NCBI GenBank assembly: GCA_003153375.1
Contig: PLYM01000073.1
Span: 1 to 49,052 of the forward strand
Reading direction: 5' to 3'
DNA: 49,052 nucleotides
Source: Planctomycetaceae bacterium
Lineage (GTDB): Bacteria > Planctomycetota > Planctomycetia > Pirellulales > PALSA-1355
A model generated the notes under the pieces. That model was not told the DNA's origin. It saw only the letters and a list, made by a program, of their open reading frames with translations, and did no database searches. The translations under genes were made by a program, and so were the position numbers. This document shows positions 1 through 8,896 of this stretch, one piece after another. Position 1 is the first letter of the stretch. Every line of letters begins with the position of its first letter.

Positions 1-688
1 AATCACGCGATTGAAGACTTGTTCTTAGGATTTTAGCAAGGTCGTTTTCGGGAGCTCTGTGCCTCTCTCTCGCGTAGATTCGGCCTCGAACAACGTAATA
101 CAAAACCTTTTCTAGACTGTAGATGTCCAGGCCTGCGCCGACCTCCTCTGCTCGTCCCTCTTCAGACTCTGGCGCCAAGTAGAAACGAGAGCCGACTTGC
201 TCCATGGTCTCGGTGAAGCGTTCTCCTTGATCAAAGTACACCAGGCCAAAATCGCAGAGTCGTGCGGAGGACCGATCTTCGGAAATCAAGACGTTGTCTG
301 GCTTGATATCTCGATGCACAAGGGTTTTGCTGTGAGCATGCGCCAACGCTGAACAAAGCTGCTCACACCAAACGAGTCGCTGAGAGAGCGGAATAGCCAG
401 CAACTCGTCGACCGGAATGTCGGCCAAGCTTCCACCCGGCTCGAATTCATAAACTGCGTAAAACGGCTCGTGATCAAGATTGGCATTTATCAGGCGCACG
501 ACTCCGGGATGCTCCAATAGACGGACAGCCTCCACCTCCTGATTGAATCGCCCGTGGCGATTGGAGTTCTTTAGGCGTTTGAGAGCGCCCGTTTGACCTG
601 TCTCTGAATGCTTAACTTGGAAAACGTGGCCCATCCCCCCTTCGCCAATCTGTGCCAAGTTTTTCCAAGGTCCCCAGCTCTTCGCCAT
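1..688 (-). CDS. Ser/Thr protein kinase, Hanks type (3' end outside window)
   Basis: Reading the minus strand from an ATG at 688 gives 229 open codons that run off the left edge, so the C-terminus is not seen. The kinase core is clear: glycine loop GEGGMG at residues 15-20, beta-3 lysine K37 in ALKRL, catalytic loop HRDIKPDN at 125-132, metal-binding DFG at 146-148, an APE motif in YLAPES, and subdomain IX DIYSLEK. It should be an active kinase that phosphorylates Ser/Thr. Any sensor or membrane domain would lie past the edge. The DNA is visibly poorer in GC (roughly half) than the following genes, which may mean a foreign origin. The ATG is preceded by an in-frame GTG that is also possible. 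Confidence 0.9.
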   Translation of the reverse strand, partial: MAKSWGPWKNLAQIGEGGMGHVFQVKHSETGQTGALKRLKNSNRHGRFNQEVEAVRLLEHPGVVRLINANLDHEPFYAVYEFEPGGSLADIPVDELLAIPLSQRLVWCEQLCSALAHAHSKTLVHRDIKPDNVLISEDRSSARLCDFGLVYFDQGERFTETMEQVGSRFYLAPESEEGRAEEVGAGLDIYSLEKVLYYVVRGRIYARERHRAPENDLAKILRTSLQSRD

Positions 689-778
689 CACTTTGGTCGT
701 CCTTGGTGGCGGAAAAAGGTCGGAACGACTATTTGTCCGACGGCCTTTGAAGCGATTGCGAGCTGTGCTCTGAATGCT

Positions 779-2488
779 TCACAGCTTCTCCACATTCCCC
801 GCCGCCGTTTCACGAACGCTCGGGGCCGGCAGCATCGCGGGCAGTTCGAGGGTGAAGCAACTGCCTTGGCCGGGGGTGCTGGTGACGCGGATGTCGCCGC
901 CGTGCTCTTTGAGGATCTTCTGGCTGACGGGCAGGCCCAGGCCGGTGCCGCGGCCGCCTTTGTTCGAGACGAAAATCGTAAAGATCTTGTCGATATCTTC
1001 GGCTGAAATGCCGATGCCGTTGTCCTCGACCAGGATCCGCGCCAACGATTCCTCGGGCAGATAGTGGGTCGAAACGGTCACGCGGCCGTCGGGCCGCTCG
1101 TCGCAGGCGTCCACGGCGTTGGTCACGATGTTGAGCACCGAACGGTGGATGCCCTCGGGATCGAAGGTCAGAATCGGCATCTCCTCGGCCGGTTGCCAAT
1201 CGATGGTGACCTTCAGCTCCTCGGCCCGGGCTTGCAGCAGGTCGATGACGTCGCCGACCACCTGGTTCAGGTCGCTGGGCACCGGCTCGGGCTCGCGCTC
1301 CTTGCTGAACGTGAGCATGTCCAAGACCAGCGCCGAAATGCGGCCCTGGTTCCCCTCGACCATCTTCCAGCCCTTGCGCACGATGTTCTCGTCGTGCTGC
1401 GCCAGCCCGGCCTCGATCAGGTAGCTGCCGCCGCTGATGCCTTGCAGGATGTTCTTGATGTGGTGCGACAGCATGGCGATCGTCTGGCCCACGGCGGCCA
1501 GGCGCTCAGCCTGCATCATCGCCGAGTAGTAGCGCGTGTCTTCGACCGCCAACGCCGCCTGATGGGCGATGGCGATCATCAGCTTCAGGTGCTCGTCGGT
1601 GAATTTGTTCTGATGGCCGCGCTGTTGAATCACGCGCTGCGGGCTGGTCGAGGTGTCGATATAGATCACGCCCACCACGTCATACCGCCCCTGCATCGGT
1701 ACGCAAATCGCCTCGCGAATGCCCATCTGCACGATGCTGACCGCGCTATCCCAACGCTCGTCCTGCCGGGCATCACTGGTCAGCACGCCCTCGTTGTGCT
1801 GCAACACATAGTCGAGGATCGTCTTGCTGATGGCCAGCTTTTCGCTCGAGGTAAAGCCCTGCCGGTTGCGCCGCACCTTGGGCGTGAGGGCCTTGGATTG
1901 CTGATCGAGCAGCATGATGCAGCCGCGGTCGGCCTCGACCCACTCGAAGATCAACTGCATGATGCGGTTCAGCAATTGGTCGATGTCGAGCGTGTGGCTG
2001 ACGGCCAGGGCCGTGCGATACATGATTTGCAGGTTGCTGCGGGCCCGGGCCAGCCAGGGGCTGGCGGCACTGTCGGGATCGAAATTCAGGATCTCGCTGC
2101 CGGCTTCCTGGCTCATCGAGCGGACGATGCGCGAGTTTTCGGCCTGTCCGCGATTGACGATGTCGATCTTGTCCGAGAGATCCTCGGGCAGCTCTTCGGC
2201 CGGATCGGTGAACAGCATCTTGGTGCCACCGATGAACAACTGGTCGCCGCTGGTTAACTCGTGCTCTTGGTTGATGCGGTGCCCGTTGACGAACGTGCCG
2301 TTCGAGCTGGCCAGGTCGGCCACGATGGTGGCCGTGCCGTCGTAGCGGATTTCGGCGTGGCGGCGAGAGACTTCCGTGTCGTGCAGTTGAATCTGGTTCG
2401 CCGCATCACGTCCGACGCCCGAGGTCCCCTCTTCCAAATCGAAGAGCGTCCCTTGATCCGGACCTTGATACACGAAAAGCGAGGGCAC
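779..2488 (-). CDS. FHA-GAF sensor histidine kinase
   Basis: The protein has 569 residues from a GTG at 2488, which has GGGAG seven bases upstream and starts directly at the FHA fold. An in-frame start 49 codons further out would add a sequence without domain character. The N-terminal FHA domain shows GRD near residue 26, SRRH at 41-44 and SSNGTFVNG at 62-70, so it should read phosphothreonine. A GAF domain follows at about 150-310. The dimerisation helix carries the H-box SHHIKN, with H342 the likely phospho-acceptor. The ATPase domain has N-box NIVTNAVDAC, G1 EDNGIGIS and G2 GTGLGLP. No membrane segment is seen, so it is probably cytoplasmic. FHA plus a neighbouring Ser/Thr kinase 90 bases downstream suggests cross-talk between the two phosphorylation systems, which is inference. 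No response regulator is adjacent. Confidence 0.92.
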   Translation of the reverse strand: MPSLFVYQGPDQGTLFDLEEGTSGVGRDAANQIQLHDTEVSRRHAEIRYDGTATIVADLASSNGTFVNGHRINQEHELTSGDQLFIGGTKMLFTDPAEELPEDLSDKIDIVNRGQAENSRIVRSMSQEAGSEILNFDPDSAASPWLARARSNLQIMYRTALAVSHTLDIDQLLNRIMQLIFEWVEADRGCIMLLDQQSKALTPKVRRNRQGFTSSEKLAISKTILDYVLQHNEGVLTSDARQDERWDSAVSIVQMGIREAICVPMQGRYDVVGVIYIDTSTSPQRVIQQRGHQNKFTDEHLKLMIAIAHQAALAVEDTRYYSAMMQAERLAAVGQTIAMLSHHIKNILQGISGGSYLIEAGLAQHDENIVRKGWKMVEGNQGRISALVLDMLTFSKEREPEPVPSDLNQVVGDVIDLLQARAEELKVTIDWQPAEEMPILTFDPEGIHRSVLNIVTNAVDACDERPDGRVTVSTHYLPEESLARILVEDNGIGISAEDIDKIFTIFVSNKGGRGTGLGLPVSQKILKEHGGDIRVTSTPGQGSCFTLELPAMLPAPSVRETAAGNVEKL

Positions 2489-2906
2489 TGCCCGACTCCC
2501 ATGAATGCTGCACGTTGGCCATCCTCGGGCCCCAGCGCCATCCGTCCACGCGTCCCCATTCAGCGACGCGCGAACCGATTCAGGCAACCCCTCGATTTTA
2601 CGGCCTGGCGCCAGGCAATGATAGGGTTTTGGCACTAAACTGGCCCGTCGAATCGACTTTCGATCGCGGATCGGACGTCGTGAACAACACAGTCGCTGCC
2701 GCTTTCCTAATCCGGCAAACTTTCCGCGCCAGCGACATCCGGGATCGCGACTTCCCGCGCCGCATCGCGAGCCGTCTCCGCGGTTCGCAAATTACCGCTA
2801 TCAACTCATGCTTTCTCGCGCTCGCGCCAGCCGGTAGAATGCTGCATCCCGCCCGATTTTTGGTTCGTTCGCACGCCCTAGTCATCCCAAGTCAAAGCAA
2901 ATCTCC
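2489..2906. other. Divergent intergenic region, no gene seen
   Basis: This is 418 bases between the divergent histidine kinase and M28 peptidase genes. I see no convincing reading frame. The hexamer TAGAAT at 2835-2840 is a possible -10 for the peptidase gene, but no good -35 stands at the right distance. The sequence just before the peptidase ATG lacks a Shine-Dalgarno. Confidence 0.5.
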
Positions 2907-4946
2907 ATGAAGTTTCACCTTCTTCGCAGCCGGCTCGCACTTCGCACTCTTGTCGCTCTGGTGATCTCCGCGCTGCTGTTGCCGGCGACTCCCGCTGGGG
3001 CCGTGGACGCCGCGGCGATCGAGGCGCGACTGAGCCAGTCGGCCAAATACCTGTCGAGCGATGAATTGGAAGGCCGAGGTGTGGGCACCCAAGGGCTCGA
3101 CCTGGCGGCCGATTATATCGCCAAGCAATTTGCCGAGGCCGGTCTGAAGGTCGATTCCTACGACGGGTCGCCGTTTCAAAAATTTCACATGACCACCGGC
3201 TCGAGTTTGGGCGCCACGAACGAATTGACGTTTGTCGGCCCGGCCCCGCTGGCCGGGCACGATCCGCGGCGGCTGGTCGCCAAGCTCGGCGAGGGATTCA
3301 ATCCCCTGGCCAGCAGCGGCTCGGGAAAGTTCGACTTGCCGCTGGTGTTCGTGGGCTACGGCATTACGGGCAAGGATGAAAACTATGACGACTACGCCGG
3401 CATCGACGTCAAGGGCAAGGCCGTGATCATCCTGCGGCACGAGCCGCAGCAGAACAATCCCCACAGCGTCTTCGAGGGCACCAAAACCTCGCGGCACGCG
3501 CCATTCAACCGCAAGATCTCGAACGCCTATGAACACGGCGCCGCGGGCGTCATCTTCTGCAACGACGAGTTCGACATTCAAAAGACGCTGACGAACTTGC
3601 GCACGCGGTGGCAGGCGGCCGTCGACCAGATCGCCGAGGAGAACGCGAAGTTCAAGGCCATCGAAAAGCCCACCGCGGAGCAGTGGACCAGTCACGAACA
3701 GCAGATCCAGAAGCTGGCCGACGACCTGAGAAAGTTCACAGAACAGGGCAAGGCCGCCCAGGACCCAATCCTGGGCTTCGACGGCGCCGGCACCGACTCC
3801 GAGGGCCGCGACTTTCCGGTCCTGTTTTGCCAGCGCGAGCTGATCGATCAAATCGTTCGCGCCGCGCTCAATGTGCCGCTCAGCCAGTTGGAGGCCGAAA
3901 TCGACAAGGGCCCCACGCCGCACAGCCAGGTGCTCGAAGGCTGGCGAGCCATCGGCGAAACCAGCGTCAAACGCCAGGAAGTCGAAGTGAAGAACGTCGT
4001 CGGCGTGCTCCCTGGAGAGGGGCCGTTGGCCGATGAGACCATCGTGATCGGGGCCCATTACGATCATCTCGGCTTCGGCGGCAACGGCTCGGCCGCGCCC
4101 GGCGTACACGAGATTCACAACGGCGCCGACGACAACGGCTCGGGCTCGACCGTGTTGATGGAAGTCGCCCGGCAATTGGCCGCCGGCAAGAAACTGCCGC
4201 GGCGCATCGTGTTCATCGCCTTCACCGGCGAAGAACGCGGGTTGATCGGCAGCGCTCGCTATGTGCGCAATCCGTTGTTTCCGCTCGACAAGACCGTGGC
4301 CATGCTGAACCTCGACATGGTGGGCCGGCTGCAAGACGACAAGCTGATCGTACACGGCACCGGCACGGCCACCGAGTTTGACGCGCTGGTCGATCAGTTT
4401 GCCAAGCAGGATGCGTTTCAGGTCACGAAGAAACCCAGCGGCTTTGGGCCCAGCGATCACTCGTCGTTCTATGGGGCCAAGGTGCCCGTGCTGTTTTTCT
4501 TCACCGGAACGCACAAGGACTATCACCGTCCCAGCGATGATTTCGAAAAGCTGAACATCGTCGGCATGCGCCGCGTCGGTCAGATGGTGGCAGAAATCGC
4601 CACGGTGCTGGCCGATGCCGGCGAGCGTCCGCATTTTCTGGAGGCCAAGGGCGCCGCGCCCGAGTTGGACAGCGGTGGCGATCGGCCCTATTTCGGCAGT
4701 ATTCCGGACTTTGCGCAGGACGCGCCGGGCTATGCCCTGTCGGGAGTCAGCAAGGGAAGTCCCGCCGAGCGCGGGGGGCTGAAAGCGGGCGACGCGATCA
4801 TCCAATTCGGCGACAGCAAGATTGGAAATCTCGAAGACTTCGACAGCGCGCTGCGCAAGTTCAAAGCCGGCGACAAAGTGCCGATTGTCGTCAAGCGTGG
4901 GGCCGAGTCGGTGAAACTCGAGGTGACGCTCGATCCGCCACGATAA
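2907..4946 (+). CDS. Secreted M28 zinc aminopeptidase with PA and PDZ domains
   Basis: The 679-residue protein begins with a signal peptide: basic n-region, then a hydrophobic stretch ending near residue 33. A protease-associated region fills about 110-240 and contains a helical, charged insertion at about 225-280. The M28 catalytic domain shows the full set of co-catalytic zinc ligands: H384 in AHYDH, D408 in GADDNGSG, E442/E443 in TGEERG, D470 in LNLDMVG and H518 in PSDHSS. A PDZ domain (about 605-679) closes the protein, with GSPAERGGLKAGD and a typical beta-strand tail. It should remove N-terminal residues from peptides outside the cytoplasm; the substrate is unknown. It stands alone on its strand, divergent from the histidine kinase. 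Assignment to the family is firm. Confidence 0.93.
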   Translation: MKFHLLRSRLALRTLVALVISALLLPATPAGAVDAAAIEARLSQSAKYLSSDELEGRGVGTQGLDLAADYIAKQFAEAGLKVDSYDGSPFQKFHMTTGSSLGATNELTFVGPAPLAGHDPRRLVAKLGEGFNPLASSGSGKFDLPLVFVGYGITGKDENYDDYAGIDVKGKAVIILRHEPQQNNPHSVFEGTKTSRHAPFNRKISNAYEHGAAGVIFCNDEFDIQKTLTNLRTRWQAAVDQIAEENAKFKAIEKPTAEQWTSHEQQIQKLADDLRKFTEQGKAAQDPILGFDGAGTDSEGRDFPVLFCQRELIDQIVRAALNVPLSQLEAEIDKGPTPHSQVLEGWRAIGETSVKRQEVEVKNVVGVLPGEGPLADETIVIGAHYDHLGFGGNGSAAPGVHEIHNGADDNGSGSTVLMEVARQLAAGKKLPRRIVFIAFTGEERGLIGSARYVRNPLFPLDKTVAMLNLDMVGRLQDDKLIVHGTGTATEFDALVDQFAKQDAFQVTKKPSGFGPSDHSSFYGAKVPVLFFFTGTHKDYHRPSDDFEKLNIVGMRRVGQMVAEIATVLADAGERPHFLEAKGAAPELDSGGDRPYFGSIPDFAQDAPGYALSGVSKGSPAERGGLKAGDAIIQFGDSKIGNLEDFDSALRKFKAGDKVPIVVKRGAESVKLEVTLDPPR

Positions 4947-5166
4947 CAGCCGATCTCTCGTAAGAGGCCACTCCGGCGGGCTTTGCGATCGGAATCCCCC
5001 CGGCCAAAGAGCGTTTTTTTTTGGCCTTTACGAATTCTGGGGTTCTCGGCAGAATACCGCCTCAAAATCGCCCCCGGAGCTGTCTCGGGAGTCGATTCGG
5101 TTGTCCTGCGGATGGACAGCGGAGGTCATGGAAGACCAGCCGTTATTCAGCAAGGAGCGCTCGAAC

Positions 5167-5850
5167 GTGAGAATCCACCAATTTGCGGCCGCAGGCCTGG
5201 CCGTTTTGCTCGCTGCCTGCGTCGGCACCTCGCTACACGCTCAGGGACAACCGCAAGCTCCGGCCCCGGCCCCCGGCGGTTCCGCCTCGATCAATCATCA
5301 CGGCGTGGCCGTGATCGACATCAATTACATCTTCGAGAAATATTCCCGCTTCCAGCAGGAATTTGAGCGTTGGAAGCGCGAGATGGAAGGCACCGGCGCG
5401 ACGCTGAAGAAAGAAGAAGACGCCATCGTTCGCCAGATGGAGTCGATGAAAACGCTGAAGCCCGGCACCAAGGAATTCAAGAATCTCGAAGAGGAGATCA
5501 CGCGCAAGAAGTCCGACCTGCAAATCAATGCCTCATTGAAGGACAAGGAATTCAAGGAGAAGGCCGCCAAGCTGCAGTTGGCCGCCTATCAGGAAATCAC
5601 CGACGCGGTCAAGAACTATGCCGATCGCAACAACATCTCGCTGGTCTTGCAATTCAACGGCGCCCCGGTCGACCAGGCCAATCCCCGCGCCGTCCAGGCC
5701 GACATCCAGAAACTGATCGTCTATCAGAACGGCATCGACATCACGCCGATCATTCTCGACGACTTGAATCGCCGCGCCGCATCAACGGCCAATCGGCCGG
5801 CGGCGCCGGCTCGGCCGGGCGCGCCAGCCCCGCCCACGAGGGTGAAATAG
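5167..5850 (+). CDS. OmpH/Skp-family periplasmic chaperone
   Basis: The GTG at 5167 is chosen because AAGGAG lies nine bases upstream and because the signal peptide starts there, giving 227 residues. A longer frame would add 22 residues with no signal character. After the signal comes a short Pro/Ala/Gly linker, then the OmpH pattern: the beta-strand GVAVIDINYIFEKYSRF followed by a long charged coiled coil (about 85-150) and the returning strand NISLVLQFNG. The tail is Ala/Pro-rich. Skp-type chaperones hold unfolded outer-membrane proteins in the periplasm. The gene sits directly before lpxC and lpxA, matching the skp-lpx linkage of other diderm bacteria. The signal region contains LAAC, which fits a lipobox, so membrane anchoring is possible. 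Confidence 0.85.
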   Translation: MRIHQFAAAGLAVLLAACVGTSLHAQGQPQAPAPAPGGSASINHHGVAVIDINYIFEKYSRFQQEFERWKREMEGTGATLKKEEDAIVRQMESMKTLKPGTKEFKNLEEEITRKKSDLQINASLKDKEFKEKAAKLQLAAYQEITDAVKNYADRNNISLVLQFNGAPVDQANPRAVQADIQKLIVYQNGIDITPIILDDLNRRAASTANRPAAPARPGAPAPPTRVK

Positions 5851-5931
5851 CTTCTTGTTCGTCGCCCGGCGACCGCGCTTGCGCGCCGCCTGGTTCTGGT
5901 AAGCCCTTGGCCTCGTGACACAACGGTTTTG

Positions 5932-6807
5932 ATGCACGCACTAAGAAAACAACGCACGATCAGCCGGTCGGTTTCTGTGTCGGGATTCGGTTTCTGGAGC
6001 GGGCGGGACGTCACGGTCGAGTTTCGTCCTGGCGAGCCCGACGCGGGAATCACCTTTGTCCGGCGTGACCTGGCCGGCCAGCCCCGCATTCGTGCCGTGG
6101 TGGCCAATCGAATCGAAACGCCGCGCCGCACGACCCTCAACTCGGGCGGCGTCAGCGTCGAGATGATCGAACACGTAATGGCCGCGCTCTACGGCTTGCA
6201 AATCGACAACTGCGAAGTCTGGGTCAACGAATCCGAGATGCCCGGCTGCGACGGCTCGAGCGAGCCGTTCGTCGCGGCGTTGGAAACCGTCGGTATCGTG
6301 GAGCAATCGGCGCTGCGGTCGCGACTGGTCGTGCAGAACATCACGCGATTGGGTGACGATGAAAGTTGGGTCGAGGCTCGGCCCAGCACCAACGGCGGCA
6401 TGAGCGTGAAGTTTCGGCTCGACTACGGCACCGGCAACGCCATCGGACGGCAGACGCTGCAATTGCTGGTCACGCCCGAGTCGTTCCGCCGCGAATTGGC
6501 CGCCTGTCGCACGTTTGTCCTTGAGGAAGAGGCCCAGTGGCTCGTGGCTCGTGGCTTGGGCCAGCGGGCTACTTACCAAAACGTGTTGGTGTTCGGCAAA
6601 GACGGGCCGTTGGAAAATGAACTGCGATTTCGCGATGAGTGCGTGCGTCACAAGGCGCTCGATCTGGTCGGCGACCTGGCGATGGCCGGCTGTGACCTGG
6701 TCGGACACTTCATTGCCCACCGCAGCGGGCATCGGCTGAATGCCGAATTGGTGCGGGCCTTGTTGAATGAAGAGGAAATGATTCAAAGCCGGCACCGCTC
6801 GGCCTAG
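5932..6807 (+). CDS. lpxC: UDP-3-O-acyl-N-acetylglucosamine deacetylase
   Basis: LpxC is the committed step of lipid A synthesis: a zinc enzyme that removes the N-acetyl group from UDP-3-O-acyl-GlcNAc in the cytoplasm. The 291-residue protein has the complete active site: E80-H81 in IEHVMAAL, H240 and D244 in HKALDLVGD as zinc ligands and H267 in HRSGH as the general acid. The opening motif QRTISRSVSVSGFGFWSG matches the LpxC N-terminus. The ATG at 5932 is used; a TTG one codon earlier is in frame, and no clear Shine-Dalgarno is present. It is slightly shorter than the E. coli enzyme and is not fused to FabZ. It lies between ompH and lpxA, 88 bases before the latter. Confidence 0.95.
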   Translation: MHALRKQRTISRSVSVSGFGFWSGRDVTVEFRPGEPDAGITFVRRDLAGQPRIRAVVANRIETPRRTTLNSGGVSVEMIEHVMAALYGLQIDNCEVWVNESEMPGCDGSSEPFVAALETVGIVEQSALRSRLVVQNITRLGDDESWVEARPSTNGGMSVKFRLDYGTGNAIGRQTLQLLVTPESFRRELAACRTFVLEEEAQWLVARGLGQRATYQNVLVFGKDGPLENELRFRDECVRHKALDLVGDLAMAGCDLVGHFIAHRSGHRLNAELVRALLNEEEMIQSRHRSA

Positions 6808-6894
6808 CGACAGACCACTCGACGAAAAAAGCGATTCGCGGTACGGGGGCACGGAAGCACCCGGCAAAGCGATCCATGGACGCGGAGCGACCCT

Positions 6895-7701
6895 ATGGCT
6901 ACTTACGTCGCCGACAACGTCTCGATTCATCCCCGTGCGGAACTCGATGCGGACGTGGAGATCGGGCCGTTCTGCGTGATCGGACCCAACGTTCGCGTCG
7001 GTCGCGGCACGCGGCTGGAAAACAACGTCACGCTGATGGGCCACGTGACGCTCGGTGAGCACAATCATCTCTGGCCGGGCGTCGTGCTCGGCGGCGATCC
7101 CCAGGATCTGAGCTACCGCGGTAGCGACACGCAGGTGATCGTCGGCGACCACAACATCATCCGCGAGTGCGTGACCATCAATCGCGCCACGGAAAAGGAA
7201 GACGGCGTCACCACGGTCGGCAGCCACAACTATTTGATGGCCTGCAGCCACATCGCTCATGACTGCCGATTGGGCAACCACATCGTGATCGCCAACGGCA
7301 CTCTGCTGGGCGGCCACGTCCACGTTCATGACCACGCTTCGCTCTCGGGCGCCGTGGCCGTACACCACTATGCCTCGATTGGCAGCTACTGCTTTATCAG
7401 CGGGTGCAGTCGCGTACTGCACGACGTGCCGCCGTTCATGCTCGTCGAAGGCCATCCGGCCCGGCCGCGGTGCATCAATGTCGTGGCGCTCAAGCGTAAT
7501 GAGTTTCCGCCCGACGTGATCAATTGCCTGGCCGAAGCTCACCGTCTGTTGTATCGGGCCAAGGTTGGTCTGGATCACGCCCGCGAGATTTTGCGGGGCA
7601 ACGATCAGCTCGTGCCTCAGGTGACCGAGTTGCTGAGCTTCGTGCAGCAGCAGCAGGAAGGCAAGCACGGACGCGCCCGCGAACGCAGGAGAGCCGCGTG
7701 A
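6895..7701 (+). CDS. lpxA: Acyl-ACP--UDP-N-acetylglucosamine O-acyltransferase
   Basis: LpxA transfers a hydroxyacyl chain from acyl-ACP to the 3-position of UDP-GlcNAc (or its 3-amino analogue). The first ~185 of 268 residues are the left-handed beta-helix, seen as hexad repeats such as VSIHPRA, VEIGPFC and VTLGEHN. The catalytic histidine is H122 in SHIAHDC, aligned with E. coli H125. The C-terminal helical part contains the usual RLLYRA motif. The ATG has GGAG seven bases upstream. The gene follows lpxC and its stop overlaps the start of a Gfo/Idh oxidoreductase by four bases, so the two are translationally coupled. The extreme C-terminus is rich in Arg/Gln. Confidence 0.95.
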   Translation: MATYVADNVSIHPRAELDADVEIGPFCVIGPNVRVGRGTRLENNVTLMGHVTLGEHNHLWPGVVLGGDPQDLSYRGSDTQVIVGDHNIIRECVTINRATEKEDGVTTVGSHNYLMACSHIAHDCRLGNHIVIANGTLLGGHVHVHDHASLSGAVAVHHYASIGSYCFISGCSRVLHDVPPFMLVEGHPARPRCINVVALKRNEFPPDVINCLAEAHRLLYRAKVGLDHAREILRGNDQLVPQVTELLSFVQQQQEGKHGRARERRRAA

Positions 7702-8792
7702 CCAGGTTCAAGTTGGCGGTCGTCGGGGCCGGCCACCTCGGACGAATCCACGCCCGGCTGATTACCGAAATGAACGATGCCGAGCTGATCGGCGTCGTCG
7801 ATCCCCTGCCGGCAGCACGCGACAAGCTCGCCGCCGATTGCCATGCGCGGGCCTTTGCCGATCACCGCCCCCTGATCGCCCAGGTCGACGCGGCGGTCAT
7901 TGCCACCCCCACCCAATATCACCACGCCGTCGCGCTTGATTTTCTGCGCCGCGGCATTCCATTGCTCGTCGAAAAGCCGCTGGCCTCGAGCGTCGCGGAG
8001 TCCGACGAATTGGTTCAGGCCGCCGCGCGCCACGGTGCGCTGCTGCAAGTCGGCCATATCGAACGCTTCAATCCGGCCTTCGTGGCCGCCCGTCCGCACG
8101 TCAGCAAGCCGCGCTATGTCGAGGCCGTGCGAGCCAGCGGATTCACGGGCCGCTCGGCCGACATCGGCGTCGTTCACGACCTGATGATTCACGACATCGA
8201 CCTGTTGTTGTCGTTGGTCGATGCTCCTCTGCGCAGCGTGTCGGCCGTGGGCCTGGCGCTGTTGGGCCGACCCGAAGACGTGGCGCAGGCTCGCCTGGAA
8301 TTCGCCAACGGCTGCGTCGCCAATTTGAGCGCCTCGCGCGTCAGTTTTCAGCCCACGCGGCGCCAGATGCAGATCTGGGGCGCCGACAGTTTCGCCGCGA
8401 TCGATTTTGGCGTGCCGAGCGCCTCGGTGGTACACCCCTGCCGAGCCGTGCTCGATCGACAGTTTGATTTTCAGTCGCTCAGCGCCGACGAGAAGGCCGG
8501 CTTCAAGGACCGCGTCTTTCACGACGTCTTGCCGGTCGAAGCGCTGACCGTCACGCCACGCAACGCCCTGGCCGACGAGCTGCGCGACTTTGTCGACGGC
8601 ATTCGCTCCGGCAGTACCCCTCGCGTCACTGGCGAACATGGGCGGCAGGCCGTGGCCGTAGCGGCGCAGGTTCTCGACGCTATCGCGGCCCACGCCGCGC
8701 AGGTCGGCCGTTCGAGGCCGATCGCCCCGGCCCCGATCCTCCGCGGTCCCCATTGGACCGAATCCCGCCCGGTGCGACGCGAAGCGGGCTGA
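7698..8792 (+). CDS. Gfo/Idh/MocA-family oxidoreductase linked to lpxA
   Basis: The GTG at 7698 overlaps the lpxA stop in the sequence GTGA and has AGGAG six bases upstream, so this start is strongly favoured over the longer upstream frame. The 364-residue protein has the Rossmann motif VVGAGHLGRIHARL at the N-terminus, the family EKP motif in LLVEKPLA and a C-terminal sugar-binding domain with HDLMIHDIDLLL. The family oxidises or reduces sugar rings with NAD(P). Coupling to lpxA suggests a UDP-sugar substrate; GnnA, which makes the 3-keto UDP-GlcNAc used for 3-amino lipid A, is a known Gfo/Idh relative in such a position. No GnnB-type transaminase is adjacent, so this role is inference only. 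Confidence 0.88.
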   Translation: MTRFKLAVVGAGHLGRIHARLITEMNDAELIGVVDPLPAARDKLAADCHARAFADHRPLIAQVDAAVIATPTQYHHAVALDFLRRGIPLLVEKPLASSVAESDELVQAAARHGALLQVGHIERFNPAFVAARPHVSKPRYVEAVRASGFTGRSADIGVVHDLMIHDIDLLLSLVDAPLRSVSAVGLALLGRPEDVAQARLEFANGCVANLSASRVSFQPTRRQMQIWGADSFAAIDFGVPSASVVHPCRAVLDRQFDFQSLSADEKAGFKDRVFHDVLPVEALTVTPRNALADELRDFVDGIRSGSTPRVTGEHGRQAVAVAAQVLDAIAAHAAQVGRSRPIAPAPILRGPHWTESRPVRREAG

Positions 8793-8831
8793 CGCCGCGT
8801 CGGCTGCGCCGTTGTTCACCTCGCTGTGCGC

Positions 8832-8866
8832 AAAAAAACGCCGCGATGGTCTCGCCCTCACGGCGT
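8832..8866 (-). terminator. Rho-independent terminator of the WYY-rich gene
   Basis: On the minus strand, ACGCCG pairs with CGGCGT across a loop of 17 bases and is followed by seven T. It stands about 30 bases past the stop of the small secreted-protein gene. The loop is long, so strength is uncertain. Confidence 0.55.
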
Positions 8867-8896
8867 GCGATGACTTTCCGGTCTATCGACCCGAAT

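Noticed and set aside
2892-4805. 637-residue open frame on the minus strand opposite the M28 peptidase
   Set aside because: It mirrors the codon-position GC bias of the real gene, has His/Arg/Gly-rich composition, and shows no domain; the plus-strand gene has complete catalytic motifs.
5002-5026. GGCCAAA/TTTGGCC inverted repeat with nine T before ompH
   Set aside because: The T-run lies inside the loop rather than after the stem, so it does not work as an intrinsic terminator.
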